Part shown: in pieces, positions 1 to 9,217 of the stretch
How the letters are laid out: each line of letters starts with the position of its first letter
How positions within the stretch are numbered: position 1 is the stretch's first letter
Origin: Ignavibacteriales bacterium
GTDB lineage: Bacteria > Bacteroidota > Ignavibacteria > Ignavibacteriales > SURF-24
DNA length: 64,000 nucleotides
NCBI GenBank assembly: GCA_026390815.1
Contig: JAPLFH010000043.1
Location: 1-64,000, forward strand
Reading direction: 5' to 3'
Made by a program: the position numbers and the translations under genes
Notes under the pieces: generated by a model
Seen by the model: only the letters and a program-made list of their open reading frames with translations
What the model was told of the DNA's origin: nothing
Databases searched by the model: none

Positions 1-2348
1 TCACCTCCATTGATATATAATTCTCCGTTGCTAATAAGAGAAGATCCATTTAGAAAAAGAAAATAAGAAGGTGGATCTATTGTTAAATCATTTCCGGCAA
101 CAATTAAATTTTCTTCAACTAAATAATGACCTTGTAAATAATTGCTGGTAATACTTCCTCCTATTACCTCCATATTTTCAAAGAAACAATTAGTATAAAG
201 AAAATTGCCTTGGTAGGGTGAACAATCCTTACAAATTATTCCACAATACGCATTCTTGAAATGAGCAGCATAAACATAAAAGAATGAACCGGGATATAGC
301 CTTATTCCATTTATTTTTTGTTCAGAAATAAATGGTGACTGAAAATCAAAAATAACATTGTTTGGGTTCCATGTTGTTGTTGATGTTAACTGTCCGTAAA
401 CATTCAGGACAGAATTATTCAGTAAATTCAACTTTGCAATGGGATTTGTTGTATTGGTAATTATTGTAAGTGTTACGCCGCTTGGTACAGTTAAATCACT
501 TTGTATGTTTACATTACCTGTAAAATTTAATCCATTAGTACAACTTGTAAATGTAACATCCGAAGCTGAAATTGTACCATTGTTTACTGCAATACCGTTA
601 TATGCAGAATAAATATCAGCATGATTTATTGTTAACGATGCATTGGAATTTACTTTTATTCCATTCTGAGTTGTTGAATTTGGAGAAACAAAATTTAATG
701 TAATCTTTGAGGATGGAGTTCCATTTGCTATTAATGTACCACTTACAATAAGTGAAGAGTTATTATTAAAGATTAAATTTACTCCTGGGTTAATAGATAA
801 TGTTACACCAGCAGCAATAGTAATATTATTAGTAATATACCATTTACCAGCAACTAAAGTTGCATTAGAAGTTATTGTATCATTATTAGTATAAATATCA
901 AGGTAATTTGTACCATTAAAATTTCTAATATTTTTAACTGCAAAGCCGCTAGTTACATTTTGCACATAATTCTGTGCGGAAGAAATATTATAAAAATTGC
1001 TATTAGGATTTGTGTAAAATGTAAAATCCTTATTTGAATTTGGCGTAAAGAAAACAGAGTTGCTCCCTTTATCTCTATTAAAGTAAGGTCCCTGGATTTC
1101 TTCACTACCAGAAATTTTTCTTATTTCAAGACTGTCTAAACCAGCAAGAGGATCAGGAATGCCTGTATTTTGAACCCTATCTGATAATTCTTGCCAAATC
1201 CATTTACCATGAGCTGCTTCAATATCTATTGGTTCTTTTCTTCTATTGATATAGTTGGAGTTAATTGAATTTTCAGAAACATGCCAAATTAAAACACCAC
1301 CCAAATTATAATCCACGGGCCAATTTTCTGTCCATCGATTCAATAATCCCTTTTTATGTAATGTAATATAAAATTTTTCATTTTGCCATGCATATGAAGG
1401 TATTGTGGGTGTATATTTATATCCATAGTTCGTTGTTCCCGAATAATAATCGTTTATTGATGGGGAAATATCACCTGTAATAGGAGTTACTGTTCTCCAA
1501 CCTTCAACTTCACAGAACCAAGGATTATATGGTGATGGTATTCCGTTAAATCCAGGAATACTTGCCATTACTTCAAAGCCCCCTAATGAATAATGATTAT
1601 AATAGCCAAAATAATTATGGTCCATATCCGGAAAATTGAATAAAGAATGGCCCATTTCATGAAAATATCCTGAAAGATAATCATAAACTCCATGTTGCAT
1701 ATCTCTTAAATCCATCCTACCGGTTATAGCTTTATTATTACTAGACAAATAACCCGAACCATCGATTTTTATAAAACTACCACCAGGAGTTAAATCATTA
1801 GTTGTAAAAATTGCGTTAATCGGTAATCCTACTGTTCCACGGTATCCGGAATAATTAAGGAATGTAAATATTACATAATCAACAATTCCATCGTCATCGC
1901 CTGAATTAGGAATTCCGTCAGGTCCGTTATTATCAAAACTGCCAAAATTATAATCATCATCTGCCTGTTGAAGGATATCTTGACAAAGAGTAGCTTGTAC
2001 AACTTCAGCCGACCAATCATATGGCACTCTTGAGATATATGCATGTATCCCATCATCACCTTGTGTTAGAACTTTGGTTAATTCTACATGAAGATTCCCA
2101 AATGTTGCTTTGGAGAAATATTCTGACATTAATTGTTGAACATTGGAATATCGAAGACCTGATGGAATAATAGAAACCTGACCAGTATCAGCGCAGTAAA
2201 TAATAATAGGTCTTATTGTACCTGCTGTAATTGTTGGTGAAGACCCTCCTTCCATTGTTAAACATTTAGTGTTTGTTTGAGCTTGATTAAAACAGGTCAT
2301 TAATAAGAAAAATAAAAATGTAAAAACAATATTTTTAGCTAATAACAT
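1..2348 (-). CDS. Secreted M6-like zinc metalloprotease, C-terminus beyond window edge
   Basis: The reading frame is open from the ATG at 2348 to base 1, so about 782 residues are visible and the 3' end is missing. GGAGG lies 7 nt upstream of the start. Residues 1-24 form a signal peptide ending near NQAQ. The motif HEMGH at about residues 230-234 is followed by FPD, giving the HExxHxxxxPD layout of M6 (immune inhibitor A-like) peptidases; a Met-turn-like VMAS follows about 25 residues later. The second half is rich in short Asn/Thr/Ile beta-strand repeats resembling a right-handed beta-helix or adhesin-like region. The gene lies 48 bp downstream of the next minus-strand gene, so the two may be co-transcribed. 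A T9SS sorting domain would be expected beyond the edge but is not seen. M6 assignment is fairly sure; the substrate is unknown. Confidence 0.8.
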   Translation of the reverse strand, partial: MLLAKNIVFTFLFFLLMTCFNQAQTNTKCLTMEGGSSPTITAGTIRPIIIYCADTGQVSIIPSGLRYSNVQQLMSEYFSKATFGNLHVELTKVLTQGDDGIHAYISRVPYDWSAEVVQATLCQDILQQADDDYNFGSFDNNGPDGIPNSGDDDGIVDYVIFTFLNYSGYRGTVGLPINAIFTTNDLTPGGSFIKIDGSGYLSSNNKAITGRMDLRDMQHGVYDYLSGYFHEMGHSLFNFPDMDHNYFGYYNHYSLGGFEVMASIPGFNGIPSPYNPWFCEVEGWRTVTPITGDISPSINDYYSGTTNYGYKYTPTIPSYAWQNEKFYITLHKKGLLNRWTENWPVDYNLGGVLIWHVSENSINSNYINRRKEPIDIEAAHGKWIWQELSDRVQNTGIPDPLAGLDSLEIRKISGSEEIQGPYFNRDKGSNSVFFTPNSNKDFTFYTNPNSNFYNISSAQNYVQNVTSGFAVKNIRNFNGTNYLDIYTNNDTITSNATLVAGKWYITNNITIAAGVTLSINPGVNLIFNNNSSLIVSGTLIANGTPSSKITLNFVSPNSTTQNGIKVNSNASLTINHADIYSAYNGIAVNNGTISASDVTFTSCTNGLNFTGNVNIQSDLTVPSGVTLTIITNTTNPIAKLNLLNNSVLNVYGQLTSTTTWNPNNVIFDFQSPFISEQKINGIRLYPGSFFYVYAAHFKNAYCGIICKDCSPYQGNFLYTNCFFENMEVIGGSITSNYLQGHYLVEENLIVAGNDLTIDPPSYFLFLNGSSLISNGELYINGG

Positions 2349-2396
2349 GATCAATCCTCCTTTCTGATTTAAAATTATATATATAAATTATTCCTA

Positions 2397-3911
2397 TTAT
2401 TTTATTACCATCATTTTAATAATTGATCTATTACTTTCCGTTTCCAATATGCAGAAATACACACCCGAAGAAACCAGCATTCCGTTACTGTTTTTGCTGT
2501 TCCAATTAATAAAATAATGTCCTTTATCTTTGTATCCTTTTTCAATTACTGCAACTTGTTGTCCTTGTAAATTGATAACTGATAAAATAATTTTTGATGA
2601 AGAATTAATTTTATATTCAATTGTAGTTTCTGGATTAAAAGGATTTGGATAATTTTGAAATAATTGGAAGTCCTTATTTAGTTTTTTATAGTCATTGTTT
2701 ACTGTTGTAACTGTATCGCCATTTTCATCAACTAATAATTTACTCAGCCAGATATCCCATGTGCTGTCGTGAGCACTTGCAAAATATAGTTTCCTTCCAT
2801 CAGCAGTAATCCATGGATTTGATTGCCAATTATTATCAGCTGTGACTTCTGAATCCATTATTTTGTTCAAATTTAATATCATCGGAAGTTTCCATCCTTG
2901 TTTAACTGTGTCATAATAGTTTACTCCAATATCATTTCCATCTTTTACATTAAAAAATCCTTCAAAGTATATTTTTTTTCTGCTGGCAGGTAAGCTTACA
3001 GCACCAAAAGATTCTAAAAAATTATACATATCGACCCAATTTGAAGGACCCCAAACATTAAGACTATCATTCCATTCAGAAATCCTTGGTAAACTTGGAT
3101 ACCTAATCCAGTATAGGTACTTATTATCTGGTGTCATGCAAGCCCAATCGTCTGTCCCGCTATTAATATTTGGTCCTAGATTTTTTCTCCGCCCCCATTC
3201 CTGTTTAATTGTATCCCAATCACTATAATATAGATCCCATCCACCATAACCATCGGGCAATCCATAGTCTCTGAAATATAATCTTTTTCCGTCAGGAGAA
3301 ATTGAGGGACCATCCACAAGTCCAGTATTCCAGTCCGCTTTTACTCTTTCAGGTTTTGACCAGACAGAATCTTTCCAGATTGATTTATGAATCCCGCTTT
3401 TGGCTGAATCGGAACCATAACTATAATATAATGTCTTTCCGTCTGCAGTTACAGTAGGACAATTAGCATAATGATATTTATCCGGTGTTAATTCTTTTAT
3501 CTTTACAGGATTGCTCCATTTTTCCGGTGCAGGTTCCCAAGGATCTGTGTAGAACATCCGTGCTTCGGACCAGTTACTGGCTCCTGCTGAATTTCTTGCA
3601 TTCATCCTCCAATAATAATGCTTACCATATTGTAAAGGTCCAATTTTAAATATAGTATCTGTTATTGTTGAATCATCAAGAATTAATATTAAAAAATTTT
3701 CTTTTGCTGATAATTGAAGGCGATAACTTGATGCGCCAATAGATGAATTCCATTTAAAATTAAATGCTACAGGTACAGTTTCAAAAAAAGTAGGATATAT
3801 AAGGTTAGGTGGCAATGGTATTGCTATTTGTCCCAAGACAGGCTTAAGTAAAAAACAAATAAAACACAACATTAAACAAATTAAATATTTTCTTGTTGAT
3901 TTTTTTTCCAT
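2397..3911 (-). CDS. Secreted PD40/TolB-like beta-propeller protein with T9SS sorting domain
   Basis: A 504-residue protein with a signal peptide (about residues 1-27, ending VLGQ). An FN3-like domain follows (about 30-125; WRMNARNSAGASNWSEAR is a typical FN3 strand pattern). Next come several blade-like repeats of the form ADGKTLYYSY, PDGKRLYF, PDNKYLYW and ADGRKLYFAS, characteristic of PD40/TolB-type propellers. The last 85 residues are a type A T9SS sorting domain starting at FQNYPNPFNPETT. The protein is therefore predicted to be exported by the Sec pathway, moved across the outer membrane by T9SS and anchored or released. Propellers of this type bind glycans or proteins, but nothing here names a ligand. 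Confidence 0.8.
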   Translation of the reverse strand: MEKKSTRKYLICLMLCFICFLLKPVLGQIAIPLPPNLIYPTFFETVPVAFNFKWNSSIGASSYRLQLSAKENFLILILDDSTITDTIFKIGPLQYGKHYYWRMNARNSAGASNWSEARMFYTDPWEPAPEKWSNPVKIKELTPDKYHYANCPTVTADGKTLYYSYGSDSAKSGIHKSIWKDSVWSKPERVKADWNTGLVDGPSISPDGKRLYFRDYGLPDGYGGWDLYYSDWDTIKQEWGRRKNLGPNINSGTDDWACMTPDNKYLYWIRYPSLPRISEWNDSLNVWGPSNWVDMYNFLESFGAVSLPASRKKIYFEGFFNVKDGNDIGVNYYDTVKQGWKLPMILNLNKIMDSEVTADNNWQSNPWITADGRKLYFASAHDSTWDIWLSKLLVDENGDTVTTVNNDYKKLNKDFQLFQNYPNPFNPETTIEYKINSSSKIILSVINLQGQQVAVIEKGYKDKGHYFINWNSKNSNGMLVSSGVYFCILETESNRSIIKMMVIK

Positions 3912-4051
3912 TTGTTTAACCTAAATTTTAATAATAATATTTAGTAGTTGCTTTATTTACTTACATTAAATAAAAATAATTTTAAAACAAGAACGAAGCA
4001 TTTATTAATTACTCCGCTTCCTAATACTTCAATATAAATATCACCTGTAAA

Positions 4052-4150
4052 TTAATCTATTGTATATTCTTCAGAAGGAATTGATGAAACCTGAAAAATC
4101 TGAGAGAAAATACTAACTGGAAAAAGAAGTACTAACAAGAATTTTTTCAA
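4052..4150 (-). pseudogene. Possible remnant of a secreted-protein gene (signal peptide then stop)
   Basis: In the 360-bp gap 3912-4271 the minus strand reads TTG AAA AAA TTC..., giving a perfect signal-peptide pattern (LKKFLLVLLFPVSIFSQ) that runs 32 codons to a TAA. After the TAA the same frame continues as FTGDIYIEVLGSG without a new start. A GGTGG lies just upstream. It may be a decayed gene or a very short secreted peptide. The rest of the gap shows only a hairpin at 4202-4245. Confidence 0.3.
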
Positions 4151-4201
4151 TGATCCACCGAAAAAAATATGGATTGCATCCCAAACAGTTTTATAATAAT
4201 T

Positions 4202-4245
4202 AGCCGGCTGCCATATAATATAATAATTTAAAATAGCAGCCGGTT
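4202..4245 (-). terminator. Hairpin downstream of the 202-aa hypothetical gene
   Basis: An inverted repeat pairs CCGGCTGC (4204-4211) with GCAGCCGG (4236-4243), extended by two pairs, around a 24-nt AT-rich loop. It lies about 26 bp past the minus-strand stop at 4272 and is followed on that strand by an AT-rich but not purely U-rich stretch. It is a plausible intrinsic terminator with a long loop. Confidence 0.45.
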
Positions 4246-4271
4246 TTAAACTTAGTTAACCAGGTATTTTA

Positions 4272-4880
4272 TTATGGTGCAACAATTTTTAACATATCCG
4301 ACTGTTGCCCAACCTGCTGATCATCGCAAAGATAGTATGCATAATACAATCTCTCTTCAGGCAGGTTTGCATTCAGCTTCTGCCTGTTGTCTTCATACGG
4401 TGAAGAAGTATCAACCGCAAGAAAAGTAAAATCAGGTTCGCTTCCTCTTTTTGAATAGATCTTTACTCCATTCATTTTTTGTTTATCAAAACTTACAACA
4501 GCGCTGCCGCCTAATATTTTACCTTTAAGTGTTGGTTTAATTGTTTCTAAATCTTCGCCTGTTTCTGCTGTTCCTATAATGCCAAGCTCAAGTCCCATTG
4601 CCTCTGTGTAGCCGTTAGAGGATTTTATTTTCTGTGCAATCCTTCTTATTTCAGCAATGGCAAGCGCTTTTTTTGCAGCGTTATTTTCAACTGTGGCTTT
4701 GCTTTCTGCTTTCTTTAAGTTCATATCAGCATAAGCAGTTCTGTGGCTGGCTATAATGGCTAAAGTATTATTTGTTTCTTCTGCTGTTATACCCAGTAAT
4801 GTAGTTATGCCCGGAAGCTTTGTAACGAATGTTAGTTCGTGTGCATCAAGACTGCCGTCTTTTGTTGGAATGTAATCCAT
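4272..4880 (-). CDS. Hypothetical protein with helical N-terminus and beta-rich C-terminus
   Basis: About 202 residues, no signal peptide and no membrane segment. The first half (about 15-105) is Ala/Lys/Glu-rich and helical (KAESKATVENNAAKKALAIA). The second half is beta-rich and ends LYYAYYLCDDQQVGQQSDML, resembling the final strands of an FN3-like fold. The ATG at 4886 is only 3 nt from GAGGAG, while the in-frame ATG at 4880 has normal 9-nt spacing, so I use 4880. It stands alone with about 550 bp of empty sequence upstream and a hairpin downstream. I do not recognise a named family and propose no function. Confidence 0.6.
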   Translation of the reverse strand: MDYIPTKDGSLDAHELTFVTKLPGITTLLGITAEETNNTLAIIASHRTAYADMNLKKAESKATVENNAAKKALAIAEIRRIAQKIKSSNGYTEAMGLELGIIGTAETGEDLETIKPTLKGKILGGSAVVSFDKQKMNGVKIYSKRGSEPDFTFLAVDTSSPYEDNRQKLNANLPEERLYYAYYLCDDQQVGQQSDMLKIVAP

Positions 4881-4886
4881 TTTCAT

Positions 4887-5436
4887 TAACTCCTCAATTG
4901 TTAAAAATATTTATTAATTATTTTTTGATTAAGAAAAGGAAGATGTAAGGAATTGGAATAATACAGAGGTTATTCCCCAGTCAGAAAATCTATTTATATA
5001 ATCTTTCATATATATCCCACGCTTATATAATAAAGACAATGTAATTTGTACAGAACAATTTTCTGGAAACAAGTTAGATTTAAAAAATAAAACATGCAAG
5101 GGAGAAATAAAATTTTACCGACAATAAAATACTCTCAACCTTTGCCATGGATTAATTTTAAATAATCAGCACAAAATAATTTTAACCATGCAGCCACATA
5201 ATACCATAGAGCGGCAAGATGCACGGTTGATCCCGCTAGCTGGATTGACGGATGATGGAAAATGGAAAAAGCTTATAAATATTTTTGCATAAAAAACAAA
5301 AAGTTAACTGACAATATTATAATAATACCCACAAGGAAGACATTTAGACCTTGCCGTATGAATGTAACGTATGATTTGTTTTTTGTCACCTCAGCTGTTT
5401 TTTTAAATTTACTTCTTTCTGAGGCGACATATGTCG
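4887..5436. other. Intergenic region without a convincing gene
   Basis: A 550-bp AT-rich stretch between two minus-strand genes. The only ORF of note (5262-5444, plus) is Lys/Ile-rich at first, has no good ribosome binding site and overlaps the end of the downstream gene, so I do not call it. A locally GC-richer patch lies at about 5205-5255. The promoter of the 202-aa gene should lie at the left end, but no clear element stands out. Confidence 0.5.
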
Positions 5437-8154
5437 TTATTTGAGTAAAACCATTTTCTTTACATTTCTAAATTCTTTCCCATTTACTCCACTTACATAA
5501 ATAGAATAAAAATATACACCGGAGCTTAATCCTGATCCATCAAATGAAATTTTATATTGCCCAGGGGATTGAGATTTTTCGTAAAACTGTTTTATTACCT
5601 GTCCCAACGAATTATAAATAATCACTTTTACATTAGCAGTATTTGGCAGTGAATATTGAATATTAGTTTTTGGATTGAATGGATTTGGATAGTTCTGAAA
5701 TAGTTGGTAATCAGAAATTTCTAAATTTGTTTCATCACCAGATACAGATGTTGGTTGTAACAACTGAAACTTCACCGCATCTGCCCGAAGGACAATACTG
5801 GGAATTGATGTTCCAACATCCATAACTTTAACTTCAACTTGCTGACTGTCCGGTAGATTGTATTGTCCCAGAGAAACCCAGTTTCCACTTCCCTTGTTTT
5901 GGTCAATAAAACAGGAACCAATGCTATCCGTTCCAACCTGGATAATATATAACGCATTAGTTGTTGAATTTACAGTTGTGGGAACAATTTCAAAAATCTC
6001 GTAAATGCCTTTTCTTTTCAATACTGTTTTGAAAGAAGCAAAAGCTCCTTGCCCTAAAATTCCAAAACGACTTGATGGACCCCAAGCCTGAGCAACGCTT
6101 TTTGCCCAGGTGCCACTCTCACTATAAAAAGTGCTGTCCTCATTATCAACAATTGTAAAGTAAGTCTGGACAGATATTTTAACTGGAAGAGTATAAATCG
6201 GATTACGTGAATCATTGCTTTTAAAAACTAATGTGTCATTAAATTCACCGCTTTTGTTTCCATAAAACTTAAGGAAGATATTCACCGATTTCATTCCGTT
6301 GATTACAATTGGTAATTCATTTATGGAAATAAGATTTTCGTTGGCAGTGGAAATGCTTGTGATGGTTAAATCATTTCTCCCCTGATTTTGAACCTGGAGA
6401 GAATAAGTAGCAGTATCACCTTCACTGATTGGACCAAGCTGCAATTGCTTTTCCCGAATGTATAATGATTTATCTTTTATCAATGCTGAAAATTTCATGG
6501 CATCGGCGGATAAAATTTTTCCAACCTGATCTTTACCATAAGCAATCATCTGAATATAACTATCAGCACTGGCATCTAATTGGGATGTGGAAATATAAGT
6601 CCAGTCATTTTCGGAAAATGGTCCATTCAAATTTATTGTTTCATTTATCCGTCCATTGGAAAATATCTTAAACGTTAATTTGACTGCTGGATTGTTGGTC
6701 TTAGGAATCTGCATCCAAATATTATATAAACCTGATTTTTGAATTCCAGGTTTCCAATTTACTTTAGCACTATCCTTTGCGCCAAGCGTACATTGCCGGG
6801 AATCTGTTCCCCAAGAGCGCAACGAACTTGTTGTCCAGTTACCACTTACTTCATCATACATTTTATCAAGATTGTCAATATAAATATCATCAGGTAGGTA
6901 ATTGAGGAATTTAGTAGAAAGGTTGCCCATTGTATCAGTTACTGCAACTCCAACTTTTGCAATTGAAGATACAGGAAACTCCATTGATGTACTCCAGTGG
7001 TTCTCAGATAAATTATTACATGGAACAACAAAGTACTGTTCATAAATATCTTTAACTGCTACAAAAGGTTCAGCTTGAAAAATATTCTCATCAGTATGAA
7101 TGTAAAATCTTACATTCGATCCAGATTGCGCGACTATAACATCTAAAACAGGTGCAGTTGTATCTTGTCCTTTTCTCCACTTTTGCATAGCCTCAACGGC
7201 AGTACAATAGCTGAATTTGACAGTCGGGTATTTTGCAGCAGAAATATGTGCAAGACTATCAATTCTTTTCATGTTATCAGGGAAATCGGCTTCAGGAAGA
7301 TGAGCCCAGAGGCAGGGGACTTGATCAACTCCGTTTTTAGCTTTTGCAAAAATCTGATCCATAAGTTCCTGAGTCATACTTCCCATATAACGAGAACGGG
7401 TATTCCAGCTTTTGCCATTTCCTGGTAATTGATAATTAGACAGCGAAGGATGAAACGGAACAAATTCTTTTGATGCTTTGGACCAGTCGTAAACATTATC
7501 TATCGGTTCAACAATGCTTGTTCTAACATTAGGATAATCATTGTGCAAACAATATGGCACTAATTTATCCAGATAGTTTTGCCATTCATTACCCATATAA
7601 TGCCAGCCGCTGCGGAAAGAAACCGGGAAAGTATTTTCTTCAAGAAGGAATTGAGCGAGAGTAACATCAAAATCTTCTTTGCATTCACTAAAATTTTTTG
7701 CCTGGTTCCAAAAATATTTACCATCCTGGTTATAATCTGTCCAGGCAAAAGTGTGATAATGCAAAGAAAGTTCATCACCTAAAGCTTTTACTTCTTCCCC
7801 ATGATATTTTTTCATTGCATAAATTGTAATTGTATTTGGTACCGGAATGTTTTTGTTTGTTCCTAATCTAAATGCATTACCAGCCATCATCCACCATGTC
7901 ATTTTCATTGTTTGTCCGTATGAATCCTTAAATTGCTCTCTGAACTTGGGATCCATTACTTTATAAGCGTTCATTTGGGGGTCATCATAAAGACTTATAT
8001 TGAATGTACAATAATTTTTTGTGACATCTAATCCATCCCAGATTGCTGTATCTGAACCGAGGACAAGATAAACTTTTCCCTGTGCGTAAATAGATTGGAA
8101 TGAAGACATCAGGATAAAAATAAATGCAAGTAATAATTTGTTGGTTTGTTTCAT
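5437..8154 (-). CDS. Secreted polysaccharide deacetylase-like multidomain protein with T9SS sorting domain
   Basis: A 905-residue exported protein with a signal peptide (1-24, ending IYAQ). Residues about 26-340 resemble a NodB/polysaccharide deacetylase-like barrel: H132-Y-H134 in LSLHYHTFAW could be the metal-binding HxH, and FRSGWHYMG resembles the deacetylase R-x-x-G loop. Residues about 440-555 and 670-795 each look like a golvesin-C-type carbohydrate-binding domain (GNW..SS...WG.. and GTWAKS...WGPSSRF starts). An ASPM/SPD-2/Hydin-like Ig module lies between them at about 575-660. The final 85 residues are a T9SS type A sorting domain (NYPNPFNPKTN to KKMVLLK). Cell-wall or exopolysaccharide modification is likely, but the catalytic assignment is tentative. 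Confidence 0.65.
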   Translation of the reverse strand: MKQTNKLLLAFIFILMSSFQSIYAQGKVYLVLGSDTAIWDGLDVTKNYCTFNISLYDDPQMNAYKVMDPKFREQFKDSYGQTMKMTWWMMAGNAFRLGTNKNIPVPNTITIYAMKKYHGEEVKALGDELSLHYHTFAWTDYNQDGKYFWNQAKNFSECKEDFDVTLAQFLLEENTFPVSFRSGWHYMGNEWQNYLDKLVPYCLHNDYPNVRTSIVEPIDNVYDWSKASKEFVPFHPSLSNYQLPGNGKSWNTRSRYMGSMTQELMDQIFAKAKNGVDQVPCLWAHLPEADFPDNMKRIDSLAHISAAKYPTVKFSYCTAVEAMQKWRKGQDTTAPVLDVIVAQSGSNVRFYIHTDENIFQAEPFVAVKDIYEQYFVVPCNNLSENHWSTSMEFPVSSIAKVGVAVTDTMGNLSTKFLNYLPDDIYIDNLDKMYDEVSGNWTTSSLRSWGTDSRQCTLGAKDSAKVNWKPGIQKSGLYNIWMQIPKTNNPAVKLTFKIFSNGRINETINLNGPFSENDWTYISTSQLDASADSYIQMIAYGKDQVGKILSADAMKFSALIKDKSLYIREKQLQLGPISEGDTATYSLQVQNQGRNDLTITSISTANENLISINELPIVINGMKSVNIFLKFYGNKSGEFNDTLVFKSNDSRNPIYTLPVKISVQTYFTIVDNEDSTFYSESGTWAKSVAQAWGPSSRFGILGQGAFASFKTVLKRKGIYEIFEIVPTTVNSTTNALYIIQVGTDSIGSCFIDQNKGSGNWVSLGQYNLPDSQQVEVKVMDVGTSIPSIVLRADAVKFQLLQPTSVSGDETNLEISDYQLFQNYPNPFNPKTNIQYSLPNTANVKVIIYNSLGQVIKQFYEKSQSPGQYKISFDGSGLSSGVYFYSIYVSGVNGKEFRNVKKMVLLK

Positions 8155-8438
8155 TGTTTTACGAGTAATAGTTTTTTTTGATTACAAATTAAATAAGAAA
8201 TTAGTTTTTACAAATTATTTTCCTAAAGTTTAATTAAATAAAAAGTGTAGCGTTCTAACAATTTGAACTAACCGGAAAATATTTTAGGAAAGGTTTTTTT
8301 ATGTTAATCGATTAGCTATGCAAGTACAAATTTTGGATTGGTTAACAATTGATTTGGGAAATTTTTAGAATGAGTGCTGTGTGAAGTTTTGCAAGTATTT
8401 TTTTTCTAAGTGCAGCATTAAGATATTCAAATAAAATT
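8155..8438. other. Intergenic region upstream of the deacetylase-like gene
   Basis: Together with the hairpin at 8439-8458 this fills a 315-bp gap between two minus-strand genes. It should contain the promoter of the 905-residue gene. I see no sigma-54-type element and no TTCGAC-N6-GTCGAA repeat here, in contrast to the next intergenic region. No ORF is supported. Confidence 0.45.
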
Positions 8439-8458
8439 GAGCGGTGTTACCACCGCCC
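8439..8458 (-). terminator. Intrinsic terminator of the small DGDG-loop protein gene
   Basis: Read on the minus strand, GGGCGGTG-GTAA-CACCGCTC forms an 8-bp stem (one G-U pair) with a tetraloop, followed by CAATTTTATTT. It begins 12 nt after the stop at 8470. The compact GC-rich stem with a U-rich tail fits a Rho-independent terminator. Confidence 0.65.
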
Positions 8459-8469
8459 GTAGAAAAGAA

Positions 8470-8952
8470 TTATTTTCCACCTCTTTTACCTTTTGGACCA
8501 GTGCCATCACAAACACCAGTGCCTGTTCCCATACCTTGTCCATTCCCGCCTTTTAATCCTTGACCTTTACCAAAACCATGTTTTTTTCCAGTTCCATCTT
8601 GTGGACGAACATAATCAGGATCCTTACCATTAGGAATCCCATCACCATCGCTATCGATGGAAAGATCATTTATTCCATCACCATTTGCATCAATAAATCC
8701 ACGCATTCCACCGTTGCCCTTTTTATTTTTTGGACCAGTATAATCAGCATCCTGTCCGTTAGGAATTCCATCACCGTCATGATCCGGTGCGTTATCGTTA
8801 AAGCCATCACCATTGTTGTCTACAAAACCTGCTCCGTGCTGCATTGGTTTGTTATCATTTCCCATATTTTGGGCAGAAACGTTTGAACTAAAAAAGATAA
8901 AAGTAAAAAGTGCTATTATCATAGCGGCTAATTTCATCTTTTGTGTTTTCAT
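8470..8952 (-). CDS. Small secreted protein with two calcium-binding-type DGDG repeats and a Gly/Met/Lys-rich tail
   Basis: A 160-residue protein with a signal peptide (about 1-28, ending NVSAQ). Two near-identical modules (about 43-71 and 86-114) follow the pattern D-x-NGDG-x-ND...D-x-DGDGIPNG-x-D-x-DY, the Asp-rich loop seen in thrombospondin type-3/dockerin-like Ca2+ sites. The tail (about 120-160) is nearly all Gly, Lys, Met and Thr, with a single Cys148. AGGAG sits 7 nt before the ATG. It is divergent from the sensor-kinase gene and is preceded by a sigma-54-like promoter and paired inverted repeats, so it is the likely main target of that two-component system. Its position matches ZraP relative to ZraSR in E. 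coli, but the sequence is unrelated. Ca2+ binding is inferred. Confidence 0.75.
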   Translation of the reverse strand: MKTQKMKLAAMIIALFTFIFFSSNVSAQNMGNDNKPMQHGAGFVDNNGDGFNDNAPDHDGDGIPNGQDADYTGPKNKKGNGGMRGFIDANGDGINDLSIDSDGDGIPNGKDPDYVRPQDGTGKKHGFGKGQGLKGGNGQGMGTGTGVCDGTGPKGKRGGK

Positions 8953-9009
8953 TTTATTACTCCTTTTTTATTAAAAAATTTTATGTATGTGCTAACACGA
9001 TTCTTTTTA

Positions 9010-9025
9010 GTCAACCATCGTGCCG
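9010..9025 (-). promoter_or_regulatory. Candidate sigma-54 (-24/-12) promoter for the 160-aa secreted protein
   Basis: The minus strand reads CGGCACG-ATGG-TTGAC, matching the sigma-54 consensus TGGCACG-N4-TTGCW at all but two positions, with correct GG-to-G spacing. Predicted start of transcription is near 9000, giving a leader of about 48 nt before the ATG at 8952. Confidence 0.6.
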
Positions 9026-9064
9026 AATGATTTTTCTACTAAAAACTAAATTTAAATTTATACT

Positions 9065-9104
9065 TTCGACTAATCGGTCGAATTTTATTGCAATGTTTGT
9101 CGAG
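9065..9104. promoter_or_regulatory. Paired inverted repeats, likely enhancer sites for the sigma-54 activator
   Basis: A perfect inverted repeat TTCGAC-N6-GTCGAA spans 9065-9082. Exactly 22 bp further a degenerate copy (ATTGCA-N6-GTCGAG) spans 9087-9104. The pair lies about 65-105 bp upstream of the predicted sigma-54 start, the usual place for NtrC-family upstream activator sites, and between the divergent small-protein and kinase genes. The same arrangement recurs at 12588-12627. Confidence 0.6.
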
Positions 9105-9217
9105 AATGAACCATAACTGATTTCATTTCATTTGATCTGACAATGAAATACAATATTAACCTGCGGAATAATTATTGAGCATTTCATTATCTTGTATCAC
9201 GATTATTGATGAGTTAG

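Noticed and set aside
5262-5444. 60-codon plus-strand ORF in the 550-bp gap
   Set aside because: No ribosome binding site, biased Lys/Ile composition and overlap with the end of the opposite gene; probably chance.
8560-8886. 108-codon ORF antisense to the DGDG-loop gene
   Set aside because: Its repeats mirror the Asp-loop repeats of the real gene; the opposite strand has a signal peptide and ribosome binding site.
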